NCBI RefSeq assembly: GCF_013204885.1
Contig: NZ_JABMKX010000022.1
Location: 35,652-99,651, forward strand
Direction of reading: 5' to 3'
DNA from: Paenibacillus tritici
GTDB lineage: Bacteria > Bacillota > Bacilli > Paenibacillales > Paenibacillaceae
DNA length: 64,000 bases
Shown here: in pieces, positions 1-8,252 of the stretch
How positions within the stretch are numbered: position 1 is the stretch's first letter
Layout: each line of letters starts with the position of its first letter
Notes under the pieces: model-generated
Database searches by the model: none
Seen by the model: the letters and a program-made list of their open reading frames with translations, nothing else
What the model was told of the DNA's origin: nothing
Made by a program: the position numbers and the translations under genes

Positions 1-442
1 AGGTAGGCATCGGCGGATCATAATCCGTCTCCGCATGATCCAGCAGCCACTGGGCAAATACCTCATGCTGCCTAAGCATGTCCTCTGTCCAGGTCGCCGC
101 ATCCTCCCGGCCCCGCAGGCGGGCATTTCGGGTGGCATCGTCACAATGCAGGTTAATAAAGTGAACTTCGCTAAACGCATCGTAAACATCACATTTCTCC
201 GCATCCCATGGCATCATAGTCCCGCAGATCACCGTCCCTCGTCCAGACCAAGCAACAGCATGGGCAGCATGCAGCAGCAGGTTGTAGCGGTCCTGATACT
301 CCAGCTTCTTCCCTGTCGTTCCGAAATGATCATCATCCGTACTGAACAGCACAAATTCAGGCAGCTGCTTCCTCAGCTCGTGCATAACCGTTGTCTTGCC
401 TACGCCGCTTGCTCCCGTGATAATAAACAATGGCAATTTCAT
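1..442 (-). CDS. P-loop kinase / AAA-type ATPase, partial
   Basis: The minus strand is open from an ATG at 442 to the window edge, so the 3' end is missing. The N-terminus reads MKLPLFIITGASGVGKTT, a clear Walker A motif (GASGVGKT) at about residues 10-17, as in small nucleotide or nucleoside kinases and adenylate-kinase-like ATPases. Further on come TDDDHFG, an HAVAWSGRGTVICGTMMPWD stretch, and a LID-like segment with RLRGRED. A GAGAGG ribosome binding site lies 9 bases before the chosen ATG; two earlier in-frame ATGs (451 and 448) are too close to it. The substrate cannot be told from sequence alone. An opposite-strand reading of the same DNA is a shadow. Confidence 0.75.
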   Translation of the reverse strand, partial: MKLPLFIITGASGVGKTTVMHELRKQLPEFVLFSTDDDHFGTTGKKLEYQDRYNLLLHAAHAVAWSGRGTVICGTMMPWDAEKCDVYDAFSEVHFINLHCDDATRNARLRGREDAATWTEDMLRQHEVFAQWLLDHAETDYDPPMPT

Positions 443-524
443 TTCCATCATCCTCTCCCGCTCCGGCAAAACATCCCCGGCGTTCTCATAATTCATAGGT
501 TCCCCTGCCTGTAGATTCCATTCC

Positions 525-1055
525 TTATCGGGTGGCCCCTTCGACGCGGTACTTCTTCTCCCATTCCGACACCTGGCTAGAGTCCAGCCTAATCAGCTTG
601 GAGGGGGTGTACTCGTTGTACTGTCTCAGTTCACTGCTACCGCATACCCCTTGCAGCGCTTTGATTCTGCGCACCACTTCATCATCCGTACAAATCTCCG
701 CCGACTCTTCCTCGGATACGACCTTAAGCATGGTTTCCTGCTTCACATGGGTTACCGTTCCATCGGCACCTGTGTAAGACAGCTCAACCTGAATGATATG
801 CTCTCCGCAAGGGACCGGCTCCAGCGTGAAAATCTCAATGAATACATCTGTCACAGTCAACGTATTCCCGATGCTTATCACCCCGTCGCTGTCTTCATCT
901 ACACCACTCAGATTACGCGACCGGTGAAGTCCTGGCGGAAGAAGGAGTTGCAAGCGGGCATTCTGCACAGGCCCCGGCGGAACCATCTGAATCCAGAGAT
1001 GATTCATCCCTTCTTCGTTCTCCATGGCAGATTTGGCATAGCGGACCTGGATCAT
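525..1055 (-). CDS. Conserved hypothetical protein paired with MerR regulator
   Basis: This 176-residue soluble protein is not recognised. It has no signal peptide or membrane segment and looks beta-rich in the first 120 residues (repeated LQLLLPPG, TVTDVFIEIFTLEP, HIIQVELSYTG patterns), ending in a charged helix-like tail. A strong GGAGG lies 7 bases before the ATG. The start overlaps the stop of the upstream merR gene by four bases (ATGA), so the two are translationally coupled and form one operon. Its expression is therefore probably set by the MerR-type promoter at 1496-1540. It could be the effector or output protein of that regulator, but this is inference from position only. Confidence 0.7.
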   Translation of the reverse strand: MIQVRYAKSAMENEEGMNHLWIQMVPPGPVQNARLQLLLPPGLHRSRNLSGVDEDSDGVISIGNTLTVTDVFIEIFTLEPVPCGEHIIQVELSYTGADGTVTHVKQETMLKVVSEEESAEICTDDEVVRRIKALQGVCGSSELRQYNEYTPSKLIRLDSSQVSEWEKKYRVEGATR

Positions 1056-1471
1056 ATGTCTCCCTCCTCTTGAAGTAATCGGGTGACGGTCTCAATCATC
1101 TTTTCTTTCAGCACCGGTGAGATGCGCGGACTAACCGAGAGAATCACATCCTCACTGACAACATGCGTTTCGTTCCGCAGTAGCTGATCCGACTGGTACA
1201 TCCGCAGATTCTCCCCAATTTTAACCAATTCCTCCATCGGCAGGCCCGCCAACTTCTCCTGCGCCGAGGCCAGCGTCTCACCACTCTTGGACAATACAAG
1301 TATGGCGCGTAAAAAATGCAGATGATTATCCGTGTAGACCCGCTTGTTACCGGCCAGCTCCAGAGGGGGAAGCATTCCAATCTGCGTATAATACCTGACC
1401 GTCCGCAGATTCATCTGCGGATCTTCATTCTGCAGCATCTCAGCCAATTGCTTCGCCGTGTACGTATTCAT
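1052..1471 (-). CDS. MerR family transcriptional regulator (short form)
   Basis: A 139-residue MerR-type winged-helix regulator. The N-terminal HTH is recognisable around residues 5-45 (YTAKQLAEML, LRTVRYYTQIGMLPP, NKRVYTDNHLHFLRAI), followed by a coiled dimerisation helix and a short C-terminal tail without an obvious effector-binding domain or the paired cysteines of metal-sensing MerR proteins. I chose the ATG at 1471 because AAAGG lies 8 bases upstream; the GTG at 1480 would sit directly on that site. The gene is first of a two-gene operon with the unknown protein below it. A 19-bp-spaced promoter with a large dyad lies just upstream, which suggests autoregulation by DNA distortion as known for the family. 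Confidence 0.85.
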   Translation of the reverse strand: MNTYTAKQLAEMLQNEDPQMNLRTVRYYTQIGMLPPLELAGNKRVYTDNHLHFLRAILVLSKSGETLASAQEKLAGLPMEELVKIGENLRMYQSDQLLRNETHVVSEDVILSVSPRISPVLKEKMIETVTRLLQEEGDI

Positions 1472-1495
1472 AGTACTCACCTTTCTTATTAAAAC

Positions 1496-1540
1496 AAAAG
1501 TTACACTATACTGTATCGGTTACAGTGTAGTGTAACTTTT
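1496..1540 (-). promoter_or_regulatory. MerR-type promoter with 20-bp inverted repeat operator
   Basis: Arms at 1496-1515 and 1521-1540 match at 19 of 20 positions around a 5-base centre. On the minus strand TTACAC (1535-1530) and TATAGT (1510-1505) are spaced by exactly 19 bp, the over-long spacer typical of MerR-regulated promoters, and the dyad is centred in that spacer. The start codon of the merR gene is about 35 bases downstream. Confidence 0.75.
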
Positions 1541-1725
1541 TGGCAATGTCAATAAGACACCGCTCACATTTTCATGGGATTTCTGCTCCCCGGCTGCCGC
1601 CCTCCCCGCTCTCCTTTATATGTTATAATGCCAAGAGGAATAGGGGAACTGCCTGTAAAAATTCATGTAACAGCAGCTTTCACGACTCGTCAAATCTTTA
1701 TTCGCCGGGAATGAGGACCACAACA

Positions 1726-2610
1726 ATGGATATACGAAAATTACAATACTTTATTGCGGTTGCGGAAGAGCTTCATTTCCATCGTGCCGCAGAGAAATTA
1801 AATATGACACAGCCTCCGTTGACCCAGCAGATTCAAGCTCTGGAACAAGAGCTGGGTGTGAAGCTGTTTGAACGGAACAAACGTCAAGTCCGCCTCACAC
1901 CGGCGGGATCTGTTTTTTGGGAGGAAGCCACCCGGATCTTAGCTCAACTGGAGCGGTCTATTCAAACTGTACGACTGGCCAGCCAAGGCATCATTGGACA
2001 TTTGAACATTGCATTCATCGGTTCAGCAGAGGGCGGAATCATGGTCGATGTGCTCAAAATATTCCGGCAAAGGTTCCCTCAAATACAGCTGAACCTGCTG
2101 GAGATGACTTCTGCCCAGCAATGGCAGGCGTTGCATGACGGTACTATCCATATTGGATTCATGCGCTTCATTGAGCCGGCCAAGAATATTAACCATTGCA
2201 GCTTGATCAACGAAACTCTGGTTGCCGTATTGCCTGATCAGCATCCCTTGGCTGAACTGCCGGTATTGCCCGTCTCCGCTTTGCGTGCCGAGCCTTTTAT
2301 CTTCTTTCCGCGTAAGCACGGGCTTCCTTTTCATGATCTTATTATGGGTTTTTGCGCAGAACATGATGTTTACCCTCAGATTGTACAGGAAGCCGTACAA
2401 ATGTATACCATTGTAAACCTTGTAGCAGCGAACCTCGGGGTTTCCATTGTCCCTTCTTCGGTTTCCGTGTTCCAGCGCAGCGGAGTCGTATTCAGACCCT
2501 TTGAAGACAAGGTGCCGCCTGTCCCCTTCTATGCTGCCTGGAGAACGGATACGAATCAGGCCATCATCTCTGCATTTGTAGAGATTTTACAAGATCATAA
2601 TTTCAGGTAA
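1726..2610 (+). CDS. LysR family transcriptional regulator
   Basis: A 294-residue LysR-type regulator of normal length. The N-terminal HTH spans about residues 1-60 (MDIRKLQYFIAVAEELHFHR, then AAEKLNMTQPPLTQQIQALE and LGVKLFER). The remainder is a periplasmic-binding-protein-like co-inducer domain (GHLNIAFIGSAEGG and LVAVLPDQHPLAELPVLPV). The ATG at 1726 follows GAGGA by 8 bases; upstream in-frame codons lack a binding site. It is convergent with the aldo/keto reductase, separated by 20 bp, and divergent from the merR operon. The target is unknown. The family usually acts on a divergent or adjacent gene with an aromatic or small acid ligand. Confidence 0.88.
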   Translation: MDIRKLQYFIAVAEELHFHRAAEKLNMTQPPLTQQIQALEQELGVKLFERNKRQVRLTPAGSVFWEEATRILAQLERSIQTVRLASQGIIGHLNIAFIGSAEGGIMVDVLKIFRQRFPQIQLNLLEMTSAQQWQALHDGTIHIGFMRFIEPAKNINHCSLINETLVAVLPDQHPLAELPVLPVSALRAEPFIFFPRKHGLPFHDLIMGFCAEHDVYPQIVQEAVQMYTIVNLVAANLGVSIVPSSVSVFQRSGVVFRPFEDKVPPVPFYAAWRTDTNQAIISAFVEILQDHNFR

Positions 2611-2630
2611 AAGTGCGCGAACAGAGTGAT

Positions 2631-3620
2631 TCAGCCGGTCTTCGCAGGATCACGTTCAACCAGTCCCTCCAGTACGCTGTCGATCTCACCCAGCAAATCA
2701 GGTCCAAGACGCACCCCTGAAGCCTTAACATTCTCTTGTACTTGCTCTGGTCTGGATGCCCCGATGATTGCAGACGACACCTGCGGATTCTGCAGCACCC
2801 AGGCGATGGCCAATTGCGGCAGCGTCAGCCCCGCTTCGTGTGCAAGCGAGGACAGCCGGGATACCGCCGTAAGAACCTCTGTATGCAGCCACTGCCCAGC
2901 CAATCGTTCAAAAAACGGAGAACCCGCCGAGGTCGAAGCGCGGGACCCCTGCGGAACAGGTTGATTCGGCAGATATTTCCCGGAAAGAATGCCTTGGGCC
3001 AGCGGTGACCAGACGACCTGCCCGATCCCTTCCCGCTCGGAAGCCTGGACCACCTCCGCTTCGATCACCCGCCATAACATCGAATATTGCGGCTGGCTAG
3101 CGACCAGAGGTACCTTCAGCTCCCGGGCCAAAACCGCTGCTTGTGTGATCTGTTCCGCCGTCCATTCGCTGATCCCCACATACAGAACTTTCCCTTGACG
3201 CACCAGATCTGAGAATGCCAGGAAGGTCTCCTCCAGCGATACCTTCTTGTCAAATCTATGGGCATAATAAACATCTATATAATCCGTCTGCAATCTTTTC
3301 AACGAGGAGTTACAAGCTTCCATGATATGCTTCCGGGATAATCCCCGGTCATTGGGGCCTGTTCCTGTAGGCTGATAGACCTTGGTACATAACTCGATGC
3401 TTTCCCGCCGCACTCCTGCTAAGACTTGCCCCAGCACCGTCTCCGCCTTCGTATCCGAATATACATCTGCGGTGTCGAATGTAGTAATTCCCGCATCCAA
3501 TGCAGCATGGACACATGCTTTGGCCGTGTCATTATCCACTTGCGCCCCATGCGTAATCCAGTTTCCAAAAGCAATCTCACTAACCGATAAACCACTAGCT
3601 CCCAATTTCCGATATTCCAT
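2631..3620 (-). CDS. Aldo/keto reductase
   Basis: A 329-residue NADPH-dependent aldo/keto reductase, a cytosolic TIM-barrel enzyme reducing aldehydes or ketones. It opens with MEYRKLGASGLSVSEIAFGN and keeps the catalytic tetrad Asp49, Tyr54, Lys80 and His121 (FDTADVY, LCTKVY, YAHRFD). The C-terminal IIGASRPEQVQENV segment is the coenzyme-binding end. Length and the GSRAS-containing loop resemble the KCNAB/YghZ-like group. AAAAGGAGG lies 7 bases before the ATG. Upstream, the decamer CTTTTAATAG occurs at 3632-3641 and 3663-3672 with a near copy at 3682-3691, possibly regulator half-sites. The substrate is not predictable. Confidence 0.9.
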   Translation of the reverse strand: MEYRKLGASGLSVSEIAFGNWITHGAQVDNDTAKACVHAALDAGITTFDTADVYSDTKAETVLGQVLAGVRRESIELCTKVYQPTGTGPNDRGLSRKHIMEACNSSLKRLQTDYIDVYYAHRFDKKVSLEETFLAFSDLVRQGKVLYVGISEWTAEQITQAAVLARELKVPLVASQPQYSMLWRVIEAEVVQASEREGIGQVVWSPLAQGILSGKYLPNQPVPQGSRASTSAGSPFFERLAGQWLHTEVLTAVSRLSSLAHEAGLTLPQLAIAWVLQNPQVSSAIIGASRPEQVQENVKASGVRLGPDLLGEIDSVLEGLVERDPAKTG

Positions 3621-3764
3621 CTTCTTACCTCCTTTTAATAGCCATCTAAGCGTAACAAATCACTTTTAATAGGTGAAATATCTTTTAACGGGTATTTTGA
3701 TATGAAAAAAATATCACAGAGCATTCACTGTGTTCTCATAGTTGAACCAGGCTCAACATGCAAA

Positions 3765-3790
3765 GACCCCTCCATTAAATTGGAGTGGCC
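3765..3790 (-). terminator. Possible terminator after helD
   Basis: An imperfect hairpin (CCCCTCCA / TGGAGTGG with one mismatch, 6-base loop) lies 10 bases beyond the helD stop codon. On the minus strand it is followed only by TCTTTG, so the U-tract is weak. Confidence 0.4.
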
Positions 3791-3799
3791 TTCTTAGAT

Positions 3800-6229
3800 T
3801 TATAGCGTAACTACTGTCTGCTCATACAACTCCCCGTCTACCCCATCCACAAAGGGCGTCCATTCCCCTGTCGAATACAGCTGCAACCGATGCATAGCCC
3901 GTGTACAAGCCGTATAAAAGAGCTTACGCTCACTCTCCCTGTGGTACGTCTGCGGAGAAGCGTCGTAGATCAACACGGCGTCGAATTCGACACCTTTGGC
4001 AAGATAGGCGGGAATTACCTGTATTCCTTTTTCAAAAGTTGGCGTATTCTTCGTAATCAGCCTCAGCTCCAGGGCGCCACCTTGGGCAGTCAGGCACTCG
4101 TAAGCTTCTCTACTCTCCTGAGCCGTCTTCGTAATCACAGCGATGGAGCTATAACCTTCAGCCTGAAGCTCCGCGAGATCTTTCACGATGCGCTCTGCTT
4201 TCAACTCATGATTGCCCAGCTTAGCCAACACCGGCTTCCGGCCCCTCCGCTCAAAAGCCACAATCGCCTCACCGCCGGGCAGAAGCCGCTTCGTAAACTC
4301 CACAATCTCAAAGGTCGAGCGGTAGCTGCGGACCAGCAGGAACTGGTTAGTCTCTTCTTCTCCATAGAGCTTTAGCAGCGGTGAGCTGCTTCCATACAGA
4401 TTCGTCGCCTGCGTGAAGATCGCCTGGCCGAAGTCTCCCAGCACCGTCATGCGGGCACGCGGAAACAGCTTTTTGAGGAACTCATACTGGAACATGGAAT
4501 AATCCTGACCTTCGTCCACGAAAATATGCCGCACCTGCGTATTCGTCCGCACACCCTCGATCAGCTCTTTTAAATACAAATACGGGGTCGCATCTTCATA
4601 AAAGAGTTCCTGCCCGCTCAGCTTTTCCTTCGTCTGCCGGCAGATCTCTGGCCACAGCTCCGGCACCTCCGCTTCCCCTGTCATCTCCCGGTAGGCTCGT
4701 TCATCAGTGAACAGCCCGCGGTATAACCCGTTCATGTCAATGAAGGTGAACTTCTTGATCCCCCGTCTCAGCGGTCTGAACTGCTCCTTCACAATCATCT
4801 CGCTCAGCAGCTCTTCCTCCCGTTCGGCGTAATCGAAGTCCCCTTCATCCAGTTGCCGCTTGTGCACCAGCATTTCCTGCAGACGGAGGTACTTCTCGGC
4901 AAAATCAAACACCCCTTGCTCTCTGTGCAGCTTACCGTGCACTTCAGCGTATTGGTCATTGTCGAGGTAATTCATCTCTTCCTCTACCCAGGCGGCTCCC
5001 TGCTCCTGCTTTTGCAGTCGGGTCAGCTCTTCGAGCAGCCATTTCTGCACCAGCGTAATCCGGTTAGGCAGACGAATCGAAGGATCATAGCTGTATAGCT
5101 TGCTCTTGATTTGCTCCCCCGAGATTAACACGCGGTCCCGGAAGCGAATGTCCTTGAACAGCATCCCCTCCAGCTTCAGCCACTGCGCATAACCCTGAAG
5201 TGCCCGGAGGAAGGCTTCCGACGCCTTATATCCGACTCCCTTGAGACGGGCTTCATAACCCTCTTCCTGCTGAGCGGTAAGCACGTATTCCATCTGGTCG
5301 AAGGAATCCTCTATCCGGTAATCCCGACCCAGCCACGTTTCCAGATATTCCTGAAAGGTCGTCTGCTGCATATTCTCTTCACCCAGCTCCGGAAGGACGG
5401 TAGACACATAGCTGTTGAACATCGGGTTAGGGGAGAATAATACAATCTGATCCGCCGTAAGCCGCTCCCGGTGTTTGTACAGCAGATAGGCTACGCGCTG
5501 GAGCGCTGCCGAGGTTTTGCCGCTGCCCGCCGCTCCCTGCACAATAAGCATCCGGCTGGTATCGTTACGGATAATCGCGTTCTGCTCCGCCTGAATCGTG
5601 GCCACAATGCTTTTCATTTGTGAATCTGCGCCTTTGCCTAGTACCTGCTGGAGCAGTTCATCTCCGATCGTAACGCTCGAATCGAACAAATGCTGGAGCT
5701 GACCGTCACGGATCTGGTACTGCCGCTTCAGCTCCATCGTTCCGCTAATCCGTCCTCCCGGTGTGTCGAAGGCTGCTTTTCCCGGCGGATAGTCATAATA
5801 CAGGCTCGCAATGGGGGTCCGCCAGTCATAGACCACGAAGCTCAGACCATCCTCTTCGATGAAGGAAGACACTCCGATATAGACCTGCTCCACCGCCTTC
5901 TGACCCCCCTCGTGAAAATCAATCCGGCCAAAATAAGGCGACGGCAGCAGTCGCAGCATATTCTTCCATTGCCGCAGCTTCCGCGCATGACTGCGTTCCC
6001 GTTCAGACAGGACGGCGTCCTGCTGGGTAATCGTGAAGAAGCTCTCTTCGAAATCCTCCTCCGTACTCGTATTGACCGTAACCTCTTCCCAGAATCTGCG
6101 GCGGATGTCCGTGGCCTGGTCCTTCAGCTGGCCAACCTCCGGCTCCAGGCTTGCGATCCCCGATTTCAGCTTCTCTTTGACCTGCTCCAGCCACTCTTGC
6201 TCCTGCTCCCAGCTGCTTACCTTCTCCAT
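3800..6229 (-). CDS. helD: RNA polymerase recycling motor HelD (UvrD-like ATPase)
   Basis: An 809-residue superfamily 1 helicase-like ATPase matching HelD. The N-terminal coiled-coil arm (residues 1-90, VSSWEQEQEWLEQVKEKL) is the part that enters RNA polymerase in known HelD structures. The insert domain region carries YIGVSSFIEEDG and VVYDWRTPIASLYYDY, characteristic of the family. Walker A GAAGSGKT is at about 232-239, Walker B VDEGQD at about 571-576, and late motifs include LVRSYRST, KGVEFDAV and FYTACTRAM. Known role: ATP-driven release of stalled RNA polymerase from nucleic acid. I set the start at the ATG at 6229, 10 bases after AGGAG. Bacillus HelD is about 774 residues, so the size fits. 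Confidence 0.93.
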   Translation of the reverse strand: MEKVSSWEQEQEWLEQVKEKLKSGIASLEPEVGQLKDQATDIRRRFWEEVTVNTSTEEDFEESFFTITQQDAVLSERERSHARKLRQWKNMLRLLPSPYFGRIDFHEGGQKAVEQVYIGVSSFIEEDGLSFVVYDWRTPIASLYYDYPPGKAAFDTPGGRISGTMELKRQYQIRDGQLQHLFDSSVTIGDELLQQVLGKGADSQMKSIVATIQAEQNAIIRNDTSRMLIVQGAAGSGKTSAALQRVAYLLYKHRERLTADQIVLFSPNPMFNSYVSTVLPELGEENMQQTTFQEYLETWLGRDYRIEDSFDQMEYVLTAQQEEGYEARLKGVGYKASEAFLRALQGYAQWLKLEGMLFKDIRFRDRVLISGEQIKSKLYSYDPSIRLPNRITLVQKWLLEELTRLQKQEQGAAWVEEEMNYLDNDQYAEVHGKLHREQGVFDFAEKYLRLQEMLVHKRQLDEGDFDYAEREEELLSEMIVKEQFRPLRRGIKKFTFIDMNGLYRGLFTDERAYREMTGEAEVPELWPEICRQTKEKLSGQELFYEDATPYLYLKELIEGVRTNTQVRHIFVDEGQDYSMFQYEFLKKLFPRARMTVLGDFGQAIFTQATNLYGSSSPLLKLYGEEETNQFLLVRSYRSTFEIVEFTKRLLPGGEAIVAFERRGRKPVLAKLGNHELKAERIVKDLAELQAEGYSSIAVITKTAQESREAYECLTAQGGALELRLITKNTPTFEKGIQVIPAYLAKGVEFDAVLIYDASPQTYHRESERKLFYTACTRAMHRLQLYSTGEWTPFVDGVDGELYEQTVVTL

Positions 6230-6273
6230 TACCGGATCACTCCTCTTTCTTGAAATAGTCCCAAACAGGCGGG

Positions 6274-6303
6274 TTGACAAACCGGATGTCCCTTTGCTAT
6301 AAT
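6274..6303 (+). promoter_or_regulatory. Strong orphan sigma-A promoter pointing right
   Basis: TTGACA (6274-6279) and TATAAT (6298-6303), both perfect consensus, are separated by 18 bp on the plus strand. No plus-strand gene follows; the next plus CDS starts at 7290, beyond a terminator at 6414. Confidence 0.65.
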
Positions 6304-6309
6304 TAAGAT

Positions 6310-6445
6310 ATAAATATGATGCGTTACCTACGATCTAATTTGTTGAAATAGTCAACAGTCTTATAACATTAGCATATTATTTCTTTGTATGCAATAATTT
6401 TTCGTACATAATTAGCCCTGGCGCTTGCGCCAGGGCTTTGTTATT
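6310..6445 (+). ncRNA. Candidate small RNA between orphan promoter and terminator
   Basis: If the promoter at 6274 fires, transcription would begin near 6310 and end at the hairpin at 6414-6437, giving an RNA of about 135 nt. It contains a small hairpin (TGTTGA/TCAACA, 6341-6357) and an AU-rich middle. Only an 11-codon ATG reading frame without a ribosome binding site is present (6319). It may instead be antisense to the helD leader, because it runs divergently from helD. This is an inference from signal order; no known RNA family was recognised. Confidence 0.35.
6414..6445 (+). terminator. Rho-independent terminator
   Basis: AGCCCTGGCG / CGCCAGGGCT forms a perfect 10-bp stem with a CTTG tetraloop (6414-6437), followed on the plus strand by TTTGTTATT. 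On the minus strand, where it lies 28 bases after the flavin-reductase-like gene, it is followed by TAATTATG, so it is better oriented for plus-strand transcripts but may serve both. Confidence 0.75.
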
Positions 6446-6464
6446 CAGATGATAACCTGTCCTA

Positions 6465-7061
6465 TTATACCGGTCTCTCGATCTCAAAAATCTCCCCGAT
6501 CCCCGCATAGTTATTCCCGGCCAGCCGGCTTACCGCCCCTAATTGTACCGGATCAATTCTTCCCTGTTCATAGATCTCCTCATCAATATGAAACTGCACG
6601 ATCCTGCCGATAATCAGATCATTATTAGGCAGCTCCAGGCAATGCTCCAACACACATTCCATCCGCACCTTCGCTTCCTTAATCCCCGGCACGACAATGT
6701 GCAGACTATCCACAGGCGTCAGTCCGGCTAGAGAAACCTCACTCTGATCCGGCGGCAGAGGAGCCGCAGTCATATTCACCTGCCCGACATTCTGCTGATC
6801 CACAATATGAACCACGAATTCCTTCGTATGCTTAATATTCCGCGCTGTATCCTTGGACTGGCCCGCACCAGTATGCTGGATGGAGACAGAGATCATCGGC
6901 GGGTTAGAGGATACGATATTGAAGTAGCTGAACGGCGCACCATTCAATACCCCCTCATCCCCCAGCGTGGTGACAAAAGCGATCGGCCGCGGAATAATCG
7001 TCCCGACCAGAAGCTTATAATTATCCCGCTCGGTGCCTTGCAGTGGATCAATCGAAATCAT
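6465..7061 (-). CDS. Flavin reductase-like, FMN-binding split-barrel protein
   Basis: A 198-residue protein of the flavin reductase-like domain (DIM6/NTAB) family. Typical segments are YKLLVGTIIPRPIAFVTTL, NGAPFSYFNIVSSNPPMISV, KDTARNIKHTKEFVVHIV and a terminal LAGNNYAGIGEIFEI. These proteins bind FMN and either reduce flavin or act on small flavoprotein substrates. The ATG at 7061 follows GAGGAGG; the longer upstream reading frame is rejected because it lacks a binding site and is low-complexity. The gene is divergent from the exported-protein cassette at 7290 across 228 bp, which contains the perfect palindrome GTAAAATTTTAC at 7193-7204. Confidence 0.88.
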   Translation of the reverse strand: MISIDPLQGTERDNYKLLVGTIIPRPIAFVTTLGDEGVLNGAPFSYFNIVSSNPPMISVSIQHTGAGQSKDTARNIKHTKEFVVHIVDQQNVGQVNMTAAPLPPDQSEVSLAGLTPVDSLHIVVPGIKEAKVRMECVLEHCLELPNNDLIIGRIVQFHIDEEIYEQGRIDPVQLGAVSRLAGNNYAGIGEIFEIERPV

Positions 7062-7171
7062 AATTGTGCCTCCTCTTTTCTGGATAAGCGTCATCCCATC
7101 CCCATTATCATGCACAAACGCCTGCCATTCAAGCTGCTCCTGACCATCGTGGAGATCCATAAAATTTGTTC

Positions 7172-7199
7172 TTGTTTTTGTCAATATTTGTGGTAAAAT
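7172..7199 (+). promoter_or_regulatory. Promoter for exported-protein cassette
   Basis: TTGTTT (7172-7177) and TAAAAT (7194-7199) are spaced by 16 bp. The -10 element lies inside the palindrome GTAAAATTTTAC, a possible operator. The next start codon is at 7290. Confidence 0.45.
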
Positions 7200-7289
7200 T
7201 TTACTTGTAAATAAATCCTTTTTATGTATTTTGTTGTTTGCGAGTCCGCTATTCATTTACGGCCAATCTAACTTGAAAGGGGTGGAAAA

Positions 7290-7718
7290 ATGAAGCTGGC
7301 TTTTCCGATTCTCGTAGGACGGATTCTGATCGCCGGCGGTATCTTGACAGCGGGGATTCTCTTGGGAACGATTGCAGCAGAATCAACTATTGCTCTGACC
7401 GAGAAGTCCTCCAAAGCTGTGACTGTCTATCCGAAAAATGAGAACGGCGATACCTACGGTTCGGCATTCCATGCAAGTACAAATGAAGAGAAACCGGATT
7501 TGATTGAAGCGGTCGGCGAAGACGGTGTTACAGGTTATATCCGTAAAAAAGATCTGGATGGCGACATGCCAAAAACACCTGAAGAAGCAACCGCATTGAT
7601 GAACAAGCAACAAGCGGAAGGCCCGAGGCAAATCCCCTTGTACGAAAAAGACGGCAAAACGGTGATCGGAACTTTTACGGCAGGCGAAACTAAACCCGTA
7701 GATACTAAGGAGGAATAA
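7290..7718 (+). CDS. Membrane-anchored or secreted hypothetical protein
   Basis: A 142-residue protein with an N-terminal hydrophobic segment (residues 5-30, LVGRILIAGGILTAGILLG) that is either a signal peptide or a membrane anchor. The rest is charged and hydrophilic with KNENGDTYGS, GVTGYIRKKDLDGDMP and a lysine/glutamate-rich end. AAGGGG lies 8 bases before the ATG. The stop is 4 bases from the next start, whose ribosome binding site lies at the end of this gene, so the two form an operon. I do not recognise the family. A role as a helper or sensor for the second secreted protein is only a guess from the pairing. Confidence 0.75.
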   Translation: MKLAFPILVGRILIAGGILTAGILLGTIAAESTIALTEKSSKAVTVYPKNENGDTYGSAFHASTNEEKPDLIEAVGEDGVTGYIRKKDLDGDMPKTPEEATALMNKQQAEGPRQIPLYEKDGKTVIGTFTAGETKPVDTKEE

Positions 7719-7722
7719 TCCT

Positions 7723-8187
7723 ATGTTCTCGAAAAAAATCAAGCAAGTTACAGGTGTGTTAATGGCGGGTTTTCTGATTGGCGTTACGGCTACTTTGGCA
7801 TCGGCGGCTCCTTTAAGAGGTCCCTTTATAAATACACCGACCTACGTGGTAAACAATCAATACTACCGATACACCGCCTGGAGTGAGATTGATAGAACAG
7901 CCGCAAATAATATGAAAAGTCAAACGTACATCAACAACCAAGTTGAATGGGAAGCAGTTCCAGCAGGTTATATTGGTGCACAAACGGCTTTATACAAAGA
8001 TGGAGCTTTAGTAGCCAGTTCTTCTCCATCTTATACTGATTTCCCAACCTACGCACACGTAGCAACTGAAATTAATACTTACGGATATGGTAATTACTCA
8101 GCTAAAGGAGTTGTATATGTATATAAAGGAAATGGATATGATAGTTTTATAACCAATCAAACTCCAGCCATGGCTGGTGGCTTTTAA
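7723..8187 (+). CDS. Secreted protein of unknown function
   Basis: A 154-residue protein with a classical signal peptide (KKIKQV, hydrophobic core, then TATLASA-A cleavage near residue 29). The mature part is rich in Tyr, Asn, Thr and Ala with patterns YVVNNQYYRYTAWSEIDR, GYIGAQTALYKDGALVASS and YSAKGVVYVYKGNGYDSF, which looks like a small beta-sandwich. It has no cysteines and no catalytic motif that I can name. AAGGAGG lies 11 bases before the ATG. The 3' half is AT-richer than neighbouring genes. The small size and secretion would fit an antimicrobial or surface protein, but no family match can be claimed. Confidence 0.75.
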   Translation: MFSKKIKQVTGVLMAGFLIGVTATLASAAPLRGPFINTPTYVVNNQYYRYTAWSEIDRTAANNMKSQTYINNQVEWEAVPAGYIGAQTALYKDGALVASSSPSYTDFPTYAHVATEINTYGYGNYSAKGVVYVYKGNGYDSFITNQTPAMAGGF

Positions 8188-8252
8188 GTTAGAACCAGAT
8201 GATGTAAAAATTCAGCGCGTTGCTGGCCGTAGAGGGAAATGAACGAAGTTCT

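Noticed and set aside
35..514. A plus-strand frame of 159 codons
   Set aside because: It is the shadow of the minus-strand P-loop kinase, which has the Walker A motif.
7723..8187. Assignment as a lactococcin 972-like bacteriocin
   Set aside because: Only size, secretion and Tyr/Gly-rich composition agree; no family motif was found, so it is left as unknown.
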